A stretch of DNA of 64,000 bases. Source: Crotalaria pallida (Eukaryota > Streptophyta > Magnoliopsida > Fabales > Fabaceae). The stretch covers positions 89,857,001 through 89,921,000 of the forward strand of contig CM075656.1 in NCBI GenBank assembly GCA_037953625.1. The letters run 5' to 3'. Numbering within the stretch: the stretch's first letter is position 1; every line of letters begins with the position of its first letter. Below the pieces are notes generated by a model. It was not told the DNA's origin. It worked only from the letters and a program-made list of their open reading frames with translations, and made no database searches. The translations under genes and the position numbers were made by a program. Positions 10,470 to 23,756 of this stretch are shown here, in pieces.

Positions 10470-11593
10470 CTCGAATCCCAATACCAACTCAAGCAAATAG
10501 TCCAATAAGAAGCCCATTTTGGTGATGTGTTGAAACCTGAAGCACCATAACGGGGCCCACAACAACAAAAACTTAAAAAAACATCATTCGATCACTCGTA
10601 TCGCACGCCGAAGATCCAAAAAAAACACTCAAAAGAATCAAAAGAACTTTTTTAAAGAACCAATCCAATAAACAACAACAACAACTTCAAAAAAAAAAAA
10701 AAACATTCAGTAATTCTTCTCTCTCTTAATAATCTCAACTCACTCGCAACACATCATCATTTAATTCCCTCACACTCCGAAACTAATTGACCACAAATTT
10801 TACATTACAAATTACAAATAAAATTCAACAAAAGAAAAAAAAAACACAAAATGTTCATCATAATCAAAAGTAAGAGGACAACGTGTGGAGAGAGAACATG
10901 TGCGTACATAAACACACAGAGTCAGCAAGTGACAGAAACATTTCATTTCACCTTTTTTAAAAGTTTTTAGAAACAAAACAAAACTAAATTTATTATGAAA
11001 AACATTATTAAATGTGGGAAAAACAAAATTATGAAAGGTGGTGATGGAGTTATAGCAATCAAGAGCAACTGTTGCTGCTGTTGGATTATTATTATTATTT
11101 ACTACTACTATGTTTTTGATTTTGGATTATTAATAATATTGTGTTTTTATCTTTGGTTTTTGTTCTTTTATTCTTCTTCTCATTCAATGACTACTACTAC
11201 CCCTTCAATGTTCAATCTTTCATTTCTTATCCTTTTCATTACAATTCAATTTAAAAATTTCTTCTTGCCATTGATTAATGAAATGTTGTTATTTATTTAT
11301 TTTCATAATCTCAGGATAATAATAATCTCGTGCCTTTCCATTCCTTGACTATCACGAATTTTTGGTTCTCAGGAGAGAGAGAAGAGAAATGCGATAAACA
11401 GATACCAAAAAAAAAAAAAATCAAAAATAAAAAAGCAGATTAATAAACAAAGCACTAATAAAAATTGATTCTTTTTGGGTAACCTAATTTTCCCATTTGG
11501 TTTTGTTTTGTTTTGTTCTCTTTCTGCTGCTGCTTCGTTTGTGGGTTTTGGATTTCTAGGGTTCATAAGGGGGAAAAGTTTCGATCTTGATCC
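10470..11593 (+). promoter_or_regulatory. Upstream region of the RINGLET-type gene
   Basis: About 1.1 kb of AT-rich, CAA/CTC-rich sequence before the ATG at 11594. It presumably holds the promoter and a long leader (CTTTCTGCTGCTGCTTCG, then TAGGGTTCATAAGGG just before the ATG is leader-like). I cannot place a transcription start. Open frames within it look like chance. Confidence 0.4.
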
Positions 11594-14500
11594 ATGGAGG
11601 CTGATGCAGAGAACAACAATAATCAGAAGAAGGATGAAGAAGGTGATTACAGTAATGAGAATCACAATGGAAGTAACAGCAAAGTCGCAAATTCGAATGA
11701 GGGTCAGAGCAGACCCAAGCGTCAGATGAAAACCCCTTTTCAGCTTGAGACGCTAGAGAAAGCTTATGCTAGTAAGTTAAACACTTCTTTTTAAATTTTT
11801 CTAAAAAAAAATTTCAGTGATTTTTTTTTTGGTTTTAATTTGAAGTTGTTATTTTGTTTTGTTTTGTGGGTGTTTAATTTTATGTTTTGGGGTGTTAATT
11901 TGGTGAAAATTTTGATTTTTTTGTTTGATTTAGTGGAGACTTACCCTTCGGAGGAGACAAGGGCGGTGCTGTCTGAGAAGTTGGGGCTGTCCGATCGACA
12001 GTTGCAGATGTGGTTCTGCCACAGGAGATTGAAGGACAAGAAGGACTTGCAGCCAAAGAAGCCAAAAAAGACGGTGGTGGCGCCGACTTTGCCGGATTCC
12101 CCCTTAGATGATATCAAGTTGGGCCGTGAACCTGGTAATGAATATGGATCCGGGTCGGGTTCTGGCTCCAGCCCGTTAACCCGTCCAGCGTTGAGTAATG
12201 TGCTGCCCAAGGGTGTGCCAGGGTACTACGAGTCACCACAGGCTATAATGGAGCTTCGAGCAATTGCTTGTGTGGAGGCACAATTAGGGGAGCCAGTGAG
12301 GGAGGATGGACCTATTCTAGGCATAGAATTTGATCCATTGCCTCCAGATGCTTTTGGGGCACCCTTAGGTATACTTTCGTTCCTATCTTCACTTAACATA
12401 GCGTTTGGTTGATATGTTAGAAAAAGACAGAACAAAACATGATTTGTTTTGTATATATTTTTTATATCATAAACAGAGTAGAACATGGCATGAGATTAAA
12501 AAAGTTTTATTTCCTCTAAAATGAGTAGAGCAGAAGAGAACTGAAGAAAATATTATGTTCCTTCTTTTACTGTCTTTGTTCTATCCATGCATGTGTCGAA
12601 CACTACACCAAAGACTGTATACTTGTGTTGAGTGAGCTGTATGACAGTATGAGTTAGTTTCTGTTGTAAGTCTTGGGCTTTAGTTTTCTTAGACCCTTGT
12701 AGTCATGGACAATTCAACTTCTAACTCAACTTGGTATGCTTTGAGATTTTTATTATGTTTCCTTGCTCTACTTAGCTATCATGAAAGTGTTATTGAATAT
12801 AGTATGTTTCCATTTTTGACACAAGTACTTTTATTTCAGATAAATTAGTTTCTCTGATGTTGTGTAATACTCCCTCCGTCCCTAAATATAGGATCCCTTT
12901 GGAAGATTTCACGTCCATTAAGAAAGTGGAATAATTTAGTTAATTGTATTGGAAATGTGAAGTTTTGATATGTATTTTCAAAATTACCCCTATTAATATT
13001 ATTGGGAATCTAAAAAGTGTTCAATAAATAGGAGTGTTTGTGGAAAAAAGTAATTAATGATCATTGAAAATTGGTTAAGGGTCTTATAAATAGGGACAAA
13101 ATAAAAGTGTTAAAAGGGTCTTATATATAGGGACGGAGGGAGTATATTAAAGTTGGAGGGATTAAATGTTCACTTTTAGCTTTGCTTGCCATGTAATGGC
13201 TAAATCCTTTTAAACAGAAAGTATTGTTAGGAAGAATACTATTATGGTATAAGTTTCTTCTGAATAATTATTTGTGATGGGTGCATGCGCCTTGTTTGGC
13301 TACTCATACCTCTGTTTTTTTTTGGTTCCTCTGTTACAGAACAGCAGAAGCGGCCTGGTCTTGCCTATGACAGTAAAATATATGAAAGACATGATATTAG
13401 AACAAATAAGGTTGGTTTTCTTATCTTAGGACTGCTTAGTGTTTTGGACAAAAAAAAATGAGCCTTATTTTGAGCTGCATGTTCAAAAAACCTTTTTTGT
13501 AGCATAATTCTATTTGGTGGTTATCACGACTGGTACCTTTTTCATTTGTTTTTATTTTTTCATTCCAGTGTCTACTCGGCATTGCTTTATTTTTATGCTG
13601 TTTAGCCTTGCACCTTTATTCATGAATGACTTATTAGTATTAAACAGATCGAAATTATTGAGGTATGGGGCATTTTATTATAAACCTTTATTCTTTACAT
13701 GATGTATGTGTAAAAGGAAAAAAAAAAGTAATGTGGATGCGTAGACCAAGGTGTTTACTTGGTATATATGAAGCCCCGATACTTAGTACGACACGGATAC
13801 GGGTATGCGAGAATTTTTGAAAATTCAAGATACGATACGACATAGGATACGTGAACACAAATTTATATATATATATATATATACGCATAATAAAAATTGA
13901 AATAAGAGATTATACATTGATAATTTTCATTCATATTGTCATTAGTTGAAAATGACACATAACTATAATGATCACAATTTAGAGAAAATAGATGGTGCAT
14001 CAACGGTGTAAAATTTTTTTACACCATTAGTTCATGATCCACCATTCATTTGTCTTACTTTTATCTAAAAGTCAATGACCATAAATACATTAATGGTGGA
14101 TGATAGACTGATGGTGTAAAAAACTTTATATTGTCAATGGACATCCATTAATCTCCACAATTCAGATGACATAAAAAATGGTTATTTATTTTTATTAAAA
14201 ATACTAATTAAGAAGTTACTTTTAAAAAAAATAATTATTAAAAAATTCAAAATAAAGTCAAACAAGTGTTTGGGAAGTATCGAAGAAGTACCAAGAAGTA
14301 TCGGGAAGTATCCTAAAATTATTTTTTTTAAAAAAAAATAATTGGATGCTTTCGAGACATGTATCGGGAAGTATCATACGCGTATCGGTATCGGACATGG
14401 ATACGACACAGATACTTTTCCATTTTTGGAGTATCTGGGCTTCATAGCTTGGTATATGTTTGTGATTTTGTTATGACTCCCACATATAAATAAGGAAGCT

Positions 14501-17500
14501 CAATGTGGTACTTGAGCCATGAGGCTCTCCCTCCTCGGACTCTCTTTATGGGCTTAAGTCATAACAGACTTGAGTCATGGGTATCTTTTCTCCAATCTTG
14601 TCACGCAGATAATATTCTTAAACAACTCTTATATTTCTACAACTTTTTCACACGCGCCTCCATCTACTCCTTATGCTTCTTTCTAACTTTCTCCCTTTCA
14701 CGTTACATCATCAATCACTCTTCTCTCTTCTCTTTCTATCTCACTTTTCCCTGGAAAAAAATGTGTGGGGGTATTTTTTTCATTCTCAAATGGTATTCTA
14801 ATAGCATCACATAATCTTCCCTCCGTTTCCTATGATAGTTTGAGTACTGGAAAACTTGCTTTCATTCTATGAATGTTTAAAGTATTTTTAGGCTTAAATA
14901 TGTTTTTAGTCCCTGAAAGTATAGGCAATTTTGATTTTAGTCCCTCAATTTTTTTTCTTAGTTTTTAGTCCCTGCTTTTGCTGATCATTTTGGTTTCACT
15001 CCCCGTTGATGATGTGTTGATTCTACAACTGGCCACATCACCAATTAGTATGACATTTGTCATATGTTGGAGTTAGCCACATCATCAGTATGGACTAAAA
15101 CCAAAATTTTGAAATATATAAGGACTAAAACCCAAAAAAATAAATTGTAGGGACTAAAAACAAAATTTGGTATATTTGCAGGGGACCAAAAGAATATTTG
15201 AATCACATTCTTATTGCTGGGGATGAATATTTTTTACGGGTTAGCTGTTTCATTTGATATTTTTTAAAATGAGCTCCATTGCAGGCTATTGTAAGGACAT
15301 TCCCTGAATATCCGTCGTTTCTTCCAAACCAGACTGGCATTAGGCCTGAAGCTTTTGGACAAGCGGGCCCATCTCGTTTACATGATCCAGTGGACGGCTC
15401 TACTAGAACCCCACCTTTTCCCCTGGGAAATGAGCAGATACCTAGAATTCATGCTAGTCAAAGTCATTCTTCTCGTGTTCGTGTTATGTCTCAACCAGAC
15501 AAGCACGGGGTTCCCTATCCATCTCCTCATCAAGAAAATGATGTTGCCTCCCGAAGAGAATCTTACACTAACCTCGCTGATGCTGGAATGAATTCCCACA
15601 TTACCAATCACCCAATTGTTGGACAAGATAATCCTTATTCTTTACCTAGTGGACAAGTTTTCCATAACGATGCAGCATTGCGGATGGAGAAGAAACGGAA
15701 GGTACTTAATTTCTTGCAATTTTTTCGCCAAGTGTCCTTTTATGTCTTATTTTCCTCCAATCACGAAAGTTAACGTAATATTCTTTGTTGAAGATGATTT
15801 ATATTCTTAACTTTATTTATGTAGAGTGATGATAGTAACAGAGTTGCAAAGGAAGGTGAAGCCTATGAGGCGAGGATCAAGAAAGAGCTTGAGAAGCAAG
15901 ATAACCTTAGACGAAAGGTTTTGTTGCAATGAATTTAGCTTGAAACCACCATATATCGTATCATGTAGAGCTGAAAAGGCATCCCATTCTTTTTGACTAA
16001 CCTGTCTTTATCCTCTCTCCCTGTCAGAATGAAGAGCGATTGAGGAAAGAGATGGAGAGACAAGATCGTGAAAGGAGGAAGGAAGAAGAGAGGTTGATGC
16101 GTGAGAGACAGCGAGAAGAAGAAAGATCAAAGCGTGAGCAAAAAAGGGAAATGGAGAAAAGGGAAAAGTTTTTGCTGAAAGAAAATTTAAAAGTAAGTTT
16201 TAAGCTGAATGGTTATAGCCTTATTTTGGCCAATATTTTAATGTCTGAGGGTATTTAATGTATCCTGCTTTCCTTTTTTCCCGTGGTCTATCTGAAAAAA
16301 AGGCTGAGAAGAGGAGGCAAAAAGAAGAGCTTCGCAGAGAGAAAGAAGCAGAGAGAAGGAAGGCGGCCCTTGAAAAGGCTGCAGCTCGCAGAATAGCGAA
16401 AGAATCTATGGAGCTTATTGAGGATGAACAGCTGGAATTGATGGAATTGGCTGCAGCAAGCAAGGGAATATCCTCTATTATACATCTTGATCTTAATACT
16501 TTGCAAAACCTTGAATCATTTAGGGGTAAGCAATTTATTATCATGTTGAATTCTGTAATTTTGCATGATTGGGTCTTTGTACCTTCAGTGTTCATTTGGA
16601 AAACTAAGAAAAAGTAAGGTTCTAATACTGATACATTATTATCTTTCTGTAGATTCATTGTGTGTTTTCCCACCTAAGAGTGTTAAGCTGAGAAGACCAT
16701 TTGCTATCCAGCCCTGGATCAACTCAGAACAGAATGTTGGCAACCTTCTCATGGTATGTTTTTATTGCCACTCTTGCTTCCTTATATCATTTGTACCAGG
16801 CAAGATTCTTCCAGCATCACACATCGATGACAGTTGTCTTTTTCTCTGGTCCAGTAAAGAGGGGGGTCACTATTTTACAACTTCTGAAATTGGTCTATTT
16901 TCAGTTTTTCATGATTTGAAATGATAGGCTATGAATGTGCTAAGATCATGTAAATGTAATCTATGAATATACTATTTCATAACACACATTTTGTTCGTAA
17001 CTTTTTTTTTTTTTTTTAGCTTCAGTTGAGGCTTCTAAATTTGAAGTTTGACAACTGGATGGTCTATTTCAGGTTTGGAGATTCTTGATTACTTTTGCTG
17101 ATGTTCTTGAGTTATGGCCTTTTACCCTTGACGAGTTTTTACAAGCATTTCATGACTATGTGAGTCAGTCTGACCCTTGCTAGTGATTTAATGCTATCAA
17201 ATGAACTATTTTCATGCACCCTTGTGCTCATTCTGGATGTTCAATGCAAACCACTTGATCACAGGATTCAAGATTGTTGGGTGAGATACATGTTGCTCTT
17301 CTTAAGGTGATAATAAAAGACATTGAAGATGTTGCTAGGACACCTTCTTCAGGATTAGGAGTGAATCAGAATGGAGCTGCTAATCCTGGAGGTGGCCATC
17401 CAGAGATTGTGGAAGGAGTAAGTTGAGATATTTCTTCTGTTTTATCTGTCCTTTTCAGACAAATAAGACATGGTAGTTCTCTCTGATGCCATCCACCCAA

Positions 17501-20500
17501 GTAATGTCTCGTTTTTAATTTTAAATGTTAGGCATATTCATGGGGCTTTGACATACGAAATTGGCAGAAGAACTTAAATCAGTTGACATGGCCAGAAATT
17601 TTCCGACAGTTAGCATTGTCTGCAGGATTTGGACCTCGGTTGAAGAAAAGAAATATTATGTGGTCTTATGCAAACGATAAAAACGAGGTTCCTTTCCTGT
17701 TATTTTCTATGTAATTTTCAGCTTAAACTCTTATGTTACACAAATAGCCCCATATTTTAGTGCCTATAAACTGAAAAGGACATATTTATGATATCATTTC
17801 TGGCTCCTTGTGAGCTTTATGTTACCATTGGAATTTTACACCGAGTATTTATGATTTTGTATGCATGTTAAATCAACACCAGAATTCATTTCATTTAAAA
17901 AAATCAGAATTTTTCTATGGGCTTTTGTTGCATTGATTAAGTGGATCAAATTTTATCTGTAATGGCAGGGAAGAAGTGGTGAAGATATCATCTCTACTCT
18001 TCGTAATGGTTCAGCAGCTGAAAGTGCAGTGGCAAAAATGCACGAGAGAGGTCTATTAGGTCCTCGAAGATCAAGGCACAGGTTAACTCCTGGAACAGTT
18101 AAATTTGCAGCATTTCATGTTCTCTCGCTGGAGGGTAGCAAGGGTTTGACAGTATTAGAGCTTGCCGAAAAAATTCAGGTGAACTGTTTATCTTTTTTTA
18201 AAAGCTCTTTCAAAAATTGTTAGCTTTGTTCTTATGTTTGTTTTCCTGCCAGAAATCTGGTCTTCGGGACCTGACGACCAGCAAGACACCTGAAGCATCA
18301 ATTTCTGTGGCTTTGACGAGAGATACTAAGCTTTTTGAAAGAATAGCTCCATCAACTTATTGTGTACGAGCTGCATTTAGACAGGATCCTGCTGATGCTG
18401 AATCTATTCTTTCATCAGCAAGAAAGAAAATTCAAATATTTGAAAACGGGTTTTTAGCTGGTGAAGAAGCTGATGATGTTGAAAGAGAAGAGTCAGAAAG
18501 TGATGAAGTAGATGAGGATCCTGAAGTTGATGATTTAGTAAATCCTTCAAGTGTGATACAGAATTCTGAACAGTATGCTGACACAAACATTTGCTTATCA
18601 GATGTAAAAGAAAATTTGGCTCATGATGCTGGACTTGTTAAAAAAGAGTTTGATACGGATCTGCCTTGTTTTCCTGAGAATGGTTCCAAGGATGCTGATC
18701 GCCCCAGTTCTGTATCTGGACAACGTCTTGCTTGTGAAGATTTGAGTGCGGAAAATATTGATCAAGTTAATATGGAGATTGATGAAAGTAAGTCTGGAGA
18801 GTCCTGGGTTCAAGGGCTTACTGAAGGAGAATACTCTGATCTCAGCGTAGAGGAGCGTCTAAATGCTCTTGTTGCACTGGTTGGGGTGGCAAATGAAGGG
18901 AATTCAATTCGTGTTGTTCTTGAGGTGAATCTACTGTTGCATTTAATAAATTTCTTCAACTTGGTTTTTTGTATTTAGTCTTTGAAGTTGACATCAAAAA
19001 TTTTTCAGGATCGTTTGGAAGCAGCAAATGCTCTGAAGAAGCAAATGTGGGCTGAAGCACAAATAGATAAAGTTCGTCTAAAAGATGATATTATCAATAG
19101 ATCAGATTTTCCATCAGTTATTGGGAATAAACTTGAAACCCAATGTACATATCCTGCTGTGGAGGATAACCAAAGCCCATTGCTTGACATTAATGTTAGC
19201 AGTATTAATAATGAAGCATCGCCCAGCACTGCAGAAAACCAAAAGGCCACTCCTGTCACACAGAAGCTGCCTGTTGAAAGGTCCTTGTTAGGTCAAGATT
19301 TATGCACTGGGACAGGTCCAGACAACCCTCAGAATCAGACACCTGCACCATATTCAAAAAGGTCACGTTCACAGTTGAAATCTTATATTTCCCACTTGGC
19401 CGAGGAGATGTATGTCTACAGGTCTTTACCCCTTGGCCAAGATCGCAGACGTAATCGATATTGGCTGTTTGTTGCATCTGCTTCTGTCACTGATCCTGGT
19501 TCTGGTAGGATATTTGTTGAATGTCAAGATGGCAATTGGAGGCTTATTGATTCAGAAGAGGTGAATTGTTTGTTCAGTATTCCATTTGCTGATCCCTGTT
19601 TAACTGATCAATTAAACCCTACATGGCTTATCAAAAAAAAAAAAAAAAAAAAAAACCCTACATGATTTTGATGTTATTCTTATATTTTAGTGCATGCTTT
19701 GGTGACCTGCATGTTTACGTATGCGCAAATGATTGGGATCAATGGCTGTAAGCATAAGTAGTCTAGTTCTTAGCTTGGTAATACTAAGGATTTGTTAATG
19801 TCATTACCTGCCGTCCTGATATCTTTAATGTTGGGATTAGGACATAGGAAGTGTCCTTCTTAGACATCGAAAGACATGTCCTCCTTTGAATCTGTGATTC
19901 ATTTTGTTTTGTTTTCCATCAATATCTGACCATTAGCAAATGGTGTTGATCAGCAATCTCTGATTCAACTTTTGTTTTCTCTTGCCTGCCCTATTCTTTC
20001 ATACACAGCAATTCTTCTGTGTACCCCTTTTCAGAGCTTTATTTATCTGTATTTGTAATTCATTGGTTGAGCCACTATGGAAACGTTATCATTGAATTCT
20101 CTGACTCTTTTAAATCCTTAGGTGTCAATGTTTGTGTGAATTTTAATGGTCTTTTTAGCTTTTTGCCTGAATTGTTATGTTTCTGCTCCTGTCAGGCCTT
20201 TGATGTTCTTCTGACATCGCTGGATTCACGTGGGATCAGGGAATCTCATCTGCGCTTAATGTTGCAAAGGATTGAGAATTGCTTTAAAGAGAATGTTCGA
20301 AAGAATACACAATGTGTCAACATTGAAAGCAGAGGTGATTGCAATGCTGGATCAGACTGTCCTAGCAATACTGTTCATAGCTTGTACTCTGATACATTAG
20401 AAATTTCACCATCCTTCAAAATTGAGCTTGGGAAAAGTGAGAGCGAGAAGAAAGCTGCCGTGAGAAGGTATGATGATTTTCAAAAGTGGATGTGGAAAGA

Positions 20501-22421
20501 ATGCTATAAATCATCAGTATTATGTGCAATGAAATCTGGCATAAAGAGATGCAAACCTCAGGTGGACATGTGTGATATCTGTCTCAACCCTTATTTTGTT
20601 GAAGACTCCCATTGCAATTCCTGCCACCGGACTTTTCCAGCAAATAGTGGATTTAATTTTTCTAAACATGCATTTCAATGTGAAGACAAGTTATCCAAAG
20701 ATATTTGTATTTTGGAATCTTCTCTTCCCTTGAGGACAAGATTGCTTAAGGTCCTGTTGGCTTGTATCGAGGTGGGTTCATAGTAACTTTGTATTCATAA
20801 TCCTTAACCTTATTCTCTGCATTAAATTCAAAAATGTTATTCCCCCCACCCTTTTTATATATCCCATTATTTTGACTTTTGACTAATATATTGTACTTGC
20901 ATTTTGATTTACAGGCATCTGTTCTGTCTGAAGCATTTGGAATAATTTGGACAGATGATATTAGGAAGCGTTGGGGCATGAAGTTGAGCAAATCATGTTC
21001 TGCTGAGGAACTTTTACAGGTTTCATGCCCTTTCAATTCTTGAAGTTTTTATCTCACTTATTTTTGCATCATTCTAAAAATTGACAATGAATTTCAATTC
21101 ACTCATTTCTAATTAAATGACCCACTTTGCAGATTTTGACCCTATTTGAGAGAGCGCTACGGCGAGATTTTCTATCTTCAAACTTCGCTACAACCGACGA
21201 ATTGTTGGGATTGAGTAGTTTGTCAGAATGTGCTGCACATACTTCTACTGATCCTGAATCTGTTGCTGTACTTCCGTGGATTCCACAAACAACTGCAGCT
21301 TTGTCTCTCAGGCTTTTTGAGATTGATTCGTCCATCAGCTATGTAAAGCCTGCAAAACCCGAGCCTCGTGAGGAGAAAGAATCAAGGGAATACATAGTGA
21401 GAGCCTCTTCCAGTTTTCCTCTTTTTTAGCAGACTGATTTTTAGTCTTAAAGTTGACCCTAAATAATAGGGCTTGATGTTATCAAGAAAGGCTGTCAAAG
21501 ACATTTTACTAAGCAGATTGGATGTCAAGCTTCCCTTGAATACATGTTCCTATTGTTATACTTTGAGCATATGTGTCTGGCTGCAAAAATTTCATGATAA
21601 TTGAAGTAAACATCAAGCATTTAACTTGCTTTACTTTTTTGCAGAAGCTCCCTTCAAGATATACTCCCTTCAAATCGAAGAGGGAAGTTGAACCAGCAGA
21701 ATTATACCATGATGAATTCATTAAGGAAAAACCTGCTCTTAAGAAAATTGTACGTAGTGGCATTAAACGTGGACGAGGTTCTAATGATCAAGGACGGGGT
21801 AAAAAGCTGTCTAAAAGAATGTACAATTCCAAACGAGATTCTGGTCGCCGAAATGTTAAGGTCACGGAGAATATAACTCACAAATTAAAATTACAGCAGG
21901 GACGAGGAACACAAGGACAGGCTGGTGGACGAGGTCGTCGGACTGTCAGGAAACGGAGGGTGGAAAAGCGAGCTGTTGAAGATTTGTTACTTGGCAATAC
22001 ATCCGCCACTCATAGCTCCAAGTTTGGTGGAGTACCATTGAGAAGCTTGGATGAGGAATGGGAGGTTGAAAAGGTAAGTCCCATGATTCCTGCCCACATG
22101 GAGGTTGCTGATAACAGTAACAGTACTGAAGAGGTGGAATCTGATGATAATGGCCAAGCAGTGGAATACGATCGAGGAAACTGGGAGATAGGTTATAGTA
22201 ACAGTGTTCTCCCCAACAGATGGGATAGTAGGGATTTGGTTGGAATGAGTGATGAAGATGTGGATGCTTCTGAAGATGACAATGACAATGGCATTGAGGA
22301 GAATGAAGAGGAGGATTCTGAGGCAGATGTTATGAGTGAGGGTTCAGATGGCATGGCAAATAGAGTTGTAATAAATGAAGAAGACTCAGACTCATCAGTC
22401 TCTGAAGATTCTTCTGATTAG
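11594..22421 (+). CDS. RLT: RINGLET (RLT1/RLT2)-type homeobox-DDT protein of ISWI chromatin remodelling complexes
   Basis: I model 18 exons: 11594-11771, 11934-12368, 13340-13410, 15285-15701, 15825-15917, 16028-16192, 16303-16525, 16653-16753, 17073-17159, 17265-17417, 17532-17687, 17969-18178, 18253-18924, 19009-19560, 20196-20771, 20915-21019, 21133-21396, 21645-22421. All junctions keep frame, giving about 1744 residues, normal for the family. The N-terminus has a plant homeodomain (about 40-100; RPKRQMKTPFQLETLEKAYA, then LSDRQLQMWFCHRRLKDKKD). A charged coiled-coil stretch (about 400-540), a DDT domain (about 555-615; WRFLITFADVLELWPFTLDE), a HARE-HTH segment (LTPGTVKFAAFHVLSLEGSK), WHIM-type motifs, a Cys/His cluster near 1296-1318 (MCDICLNP..CNSCHRTF) and an acidic tail follow. 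In Arabidopsis RLT1/RLT2 partner the ISWI ATPases CHR11/CHR17 in the nucleus and restrain the switch to flowering. Introns carry several MITEs. I cannot tell RLT1 from RLT2. Confidence 0.93.
12870..13142. mobile_element. Stowaway MITE in an intron of the RINGLET gene
   Basis: A 273-bp element with near-perfect inverted ends (CTCCCTCCGTCCCTAAATAT and its complement at the right) flanked by TA at 12868-12869 and 13143-13144. This is the classical Stowaway layout. Related copies or pieces lie at 56565-56680 and 57739-57926. It lies in the second intron, far from the splice sites. Confidence 0.85.
13768..14447. mobile_element. Inverted-ended repeat with a nested MITE, in intron 3 of the RINGLET gene
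   Basis: The left end TATGAAGCCCCGATAC and the right end GTATCTGGGCTTCATA are inverted copies, and both ends are followed inwards by 'CGACACGGATACG'-like sequence repeated several times. Inside, at about 13995-14150, sits a second small element whose ends read GGTGTAAAATTTTTTTACACC and TGATGGTGTAAAAAAC, related to the MITE at 34377-34502. The type of the outer element is unclear. Confidence 0.5.
14892..15203. repeat. Legume-type dispersed repeat in intron 3 of the RINGLET gene
   Basis: The sequence starts GGCTTAAATATGTTTTTAGT and contains several 'TTTTAGTCCCT' units on the left and 'AGGGACTAAAA' units on the right, giving an imperfect inverted structure of about 310 bp. I recognise this type of repeat as common in legume genomes. 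It ends about 80 bp before exon 4. Confidence 0.55.
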
Positions 22422-22749
22422 AACATTTTTATTTAATCAATGAAGGGGATTTGCATCTCAAGGCTGCATTACATTTTTGATATTGCAGCTTTACAAGTAC
22501 CTTAGCTCCAAGTCATGCCATGGCATGAAGAGTTTATGGTTGAGTAGATTTATATATTAAAGTGTATACTATCTTATGTATGGAGCATTGTAGATTGTAG
22601 TTTTAAACTTGCTTAAACATAGGGCCTTTGTAGCCAACCTCCTTTTGTTTTGGTTTTTGCCCCCTTGTTACAGGTACTCATTAATTAATAAAGATGTATA
22701 ATACCTTGATTAGCTTTTAATTGTTTGGAATAATTATAATTAATTGATA

Positions 22750-23026
22750 CTCCCTCTGGTCCTATTTATAGGGCATACTTAACTATATCACACAGACCAA
22801 TGAGGGTAGTTAGGTTTCTTGAAACTTTAAAAAAATACTTTAACATTATAATCTTACCCTCTTAACTTGCATTGGGAATTTCATAATGTGTTACTTTACA
22901 TTAATGGGCAAAGGGCAAATAAGAGAAAATAGCAATAAATGTCTCCTAGAAAATACAAAGTGACTACTTATAAATAGGACTAAAGAATCCTTCTAGAATG
23001 TGACTTTTAAACAGGACCGGAGAGAG
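22750..23026. mobile_element. Stowaway MITE
   Basis: TA-flanked element (TA at 22748-22749 and 23027-23028) with inverted ends CTCCCTCTGGTCCTATTTAT and, at the right, AGGACCGGAGAGAG. It is 277 bp and non-coding. Confidence 0.75.
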
Positions 23027-23135
23027 TAATAATTATTCATTCTGAAATATGAAGGAGTAATTAGAATTGCTAAAAAATTGATTTATATATGTTGTCTCCA
23101 CATCATTTATCATATTAAACATAGTAGAATTGATA

Positions 23136-23436
23136 CTCTTTCCGTCCCATTATCTTGGTAAAAAAATGCAAAAAAATTCGTCTCATATTAAAGTAAAAAA
23201 ATAAATGAAAAATCTTAAAAATTGTATATTATATCGATGATTGATAAGTAAGTAAGGAAAACATATTTTAAAGATTTTTTTGATGCAATATTGTAATATG
23301 TATTAGTTGTAATGATATGAAAATTTGTGCAATATCAATTTGTAATTAATGAGTGAATCATGCATTATATGATACAGATACTTTCTTATTTTTATTGACT
23401 TGTTTGACTTTTACCAAGATAATAGGACGGAGGGAA
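23136..23436. mobile_element. Stowaway MITE, 'TTATCTTGG' family
   Basis: Long inverted ends: CTTTCCGTCCCATTATCTTG at the left and CAAGATAATAGGACGGAGGG at the right, flanked by TA (23134-23135, 23437-23438). About 300 bp and non-coding. Confidence 0.75.
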
Positions 23437-23513
23437 TATATAATTAACCCTGTTTAAAGGTGAAGTATGTTCCTTATGGATCTTTCCTGGAGGCGTCTGA
23501 GTTCTAATCCAAG

Positions 23514-23756
23514 TTGGAGGAGTATCATAAACTGTTAGATTGGTTTGTTACTTTGGCATGGTTCATTTGGTGGGACAGGAACCAATTTGTGTTTCAAGAG
23601 AAGGATAAAAGTGATTTACAAGAGGCTATAACTATTTTCGAAGAAGTGTTGTGGCAATTCGACCTGTATGGGGTCAATTTTAAAACTATTTCCTTTTTGG
23701 GGTCATTTTTGCTATTGTGGACACCTGATTTTTTTATTTATTTATTTTCCAGATGA
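23514..23756 (+). pseudogene. Possible LINE reverse-transcriptase C-terminal fragment
   Basis: An open frame of about 80 residues with a Trp-rich stretch (LAWFIWWDRNQFVFQEKD) that resembles the segment after the zinc-binding region at the end of plant non-LTR retrotransposon polyproteins (pattern WxIWxxRNxxxF). There is no catalytic domain or nearby poly-A tail that I can link to it. If the assignment is right, it is a very short relic. Confidence 0.35.

Noticed and set aside
10995..11348. 117-codon open frame upstream of the RINGLET gene
   Set aside because: It is dominated by I/Y/F/C codons from ATT/TAT repeats, with no coding character.
14503..14814. Open frame of about 100 codons in RINGLET intron 3
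   Set aside because: It has no similarity, biased T/C composition, and lies in an intron between repeats.
22074..22080. Possible splice donor (AAG|GTAAGT) inside the last exon of the RINGLET gene
   Set aside because: The frame continues without a stop through sequence typical of the family's acidic C-terminus to a natural stop at 22421, so no intron is needed.
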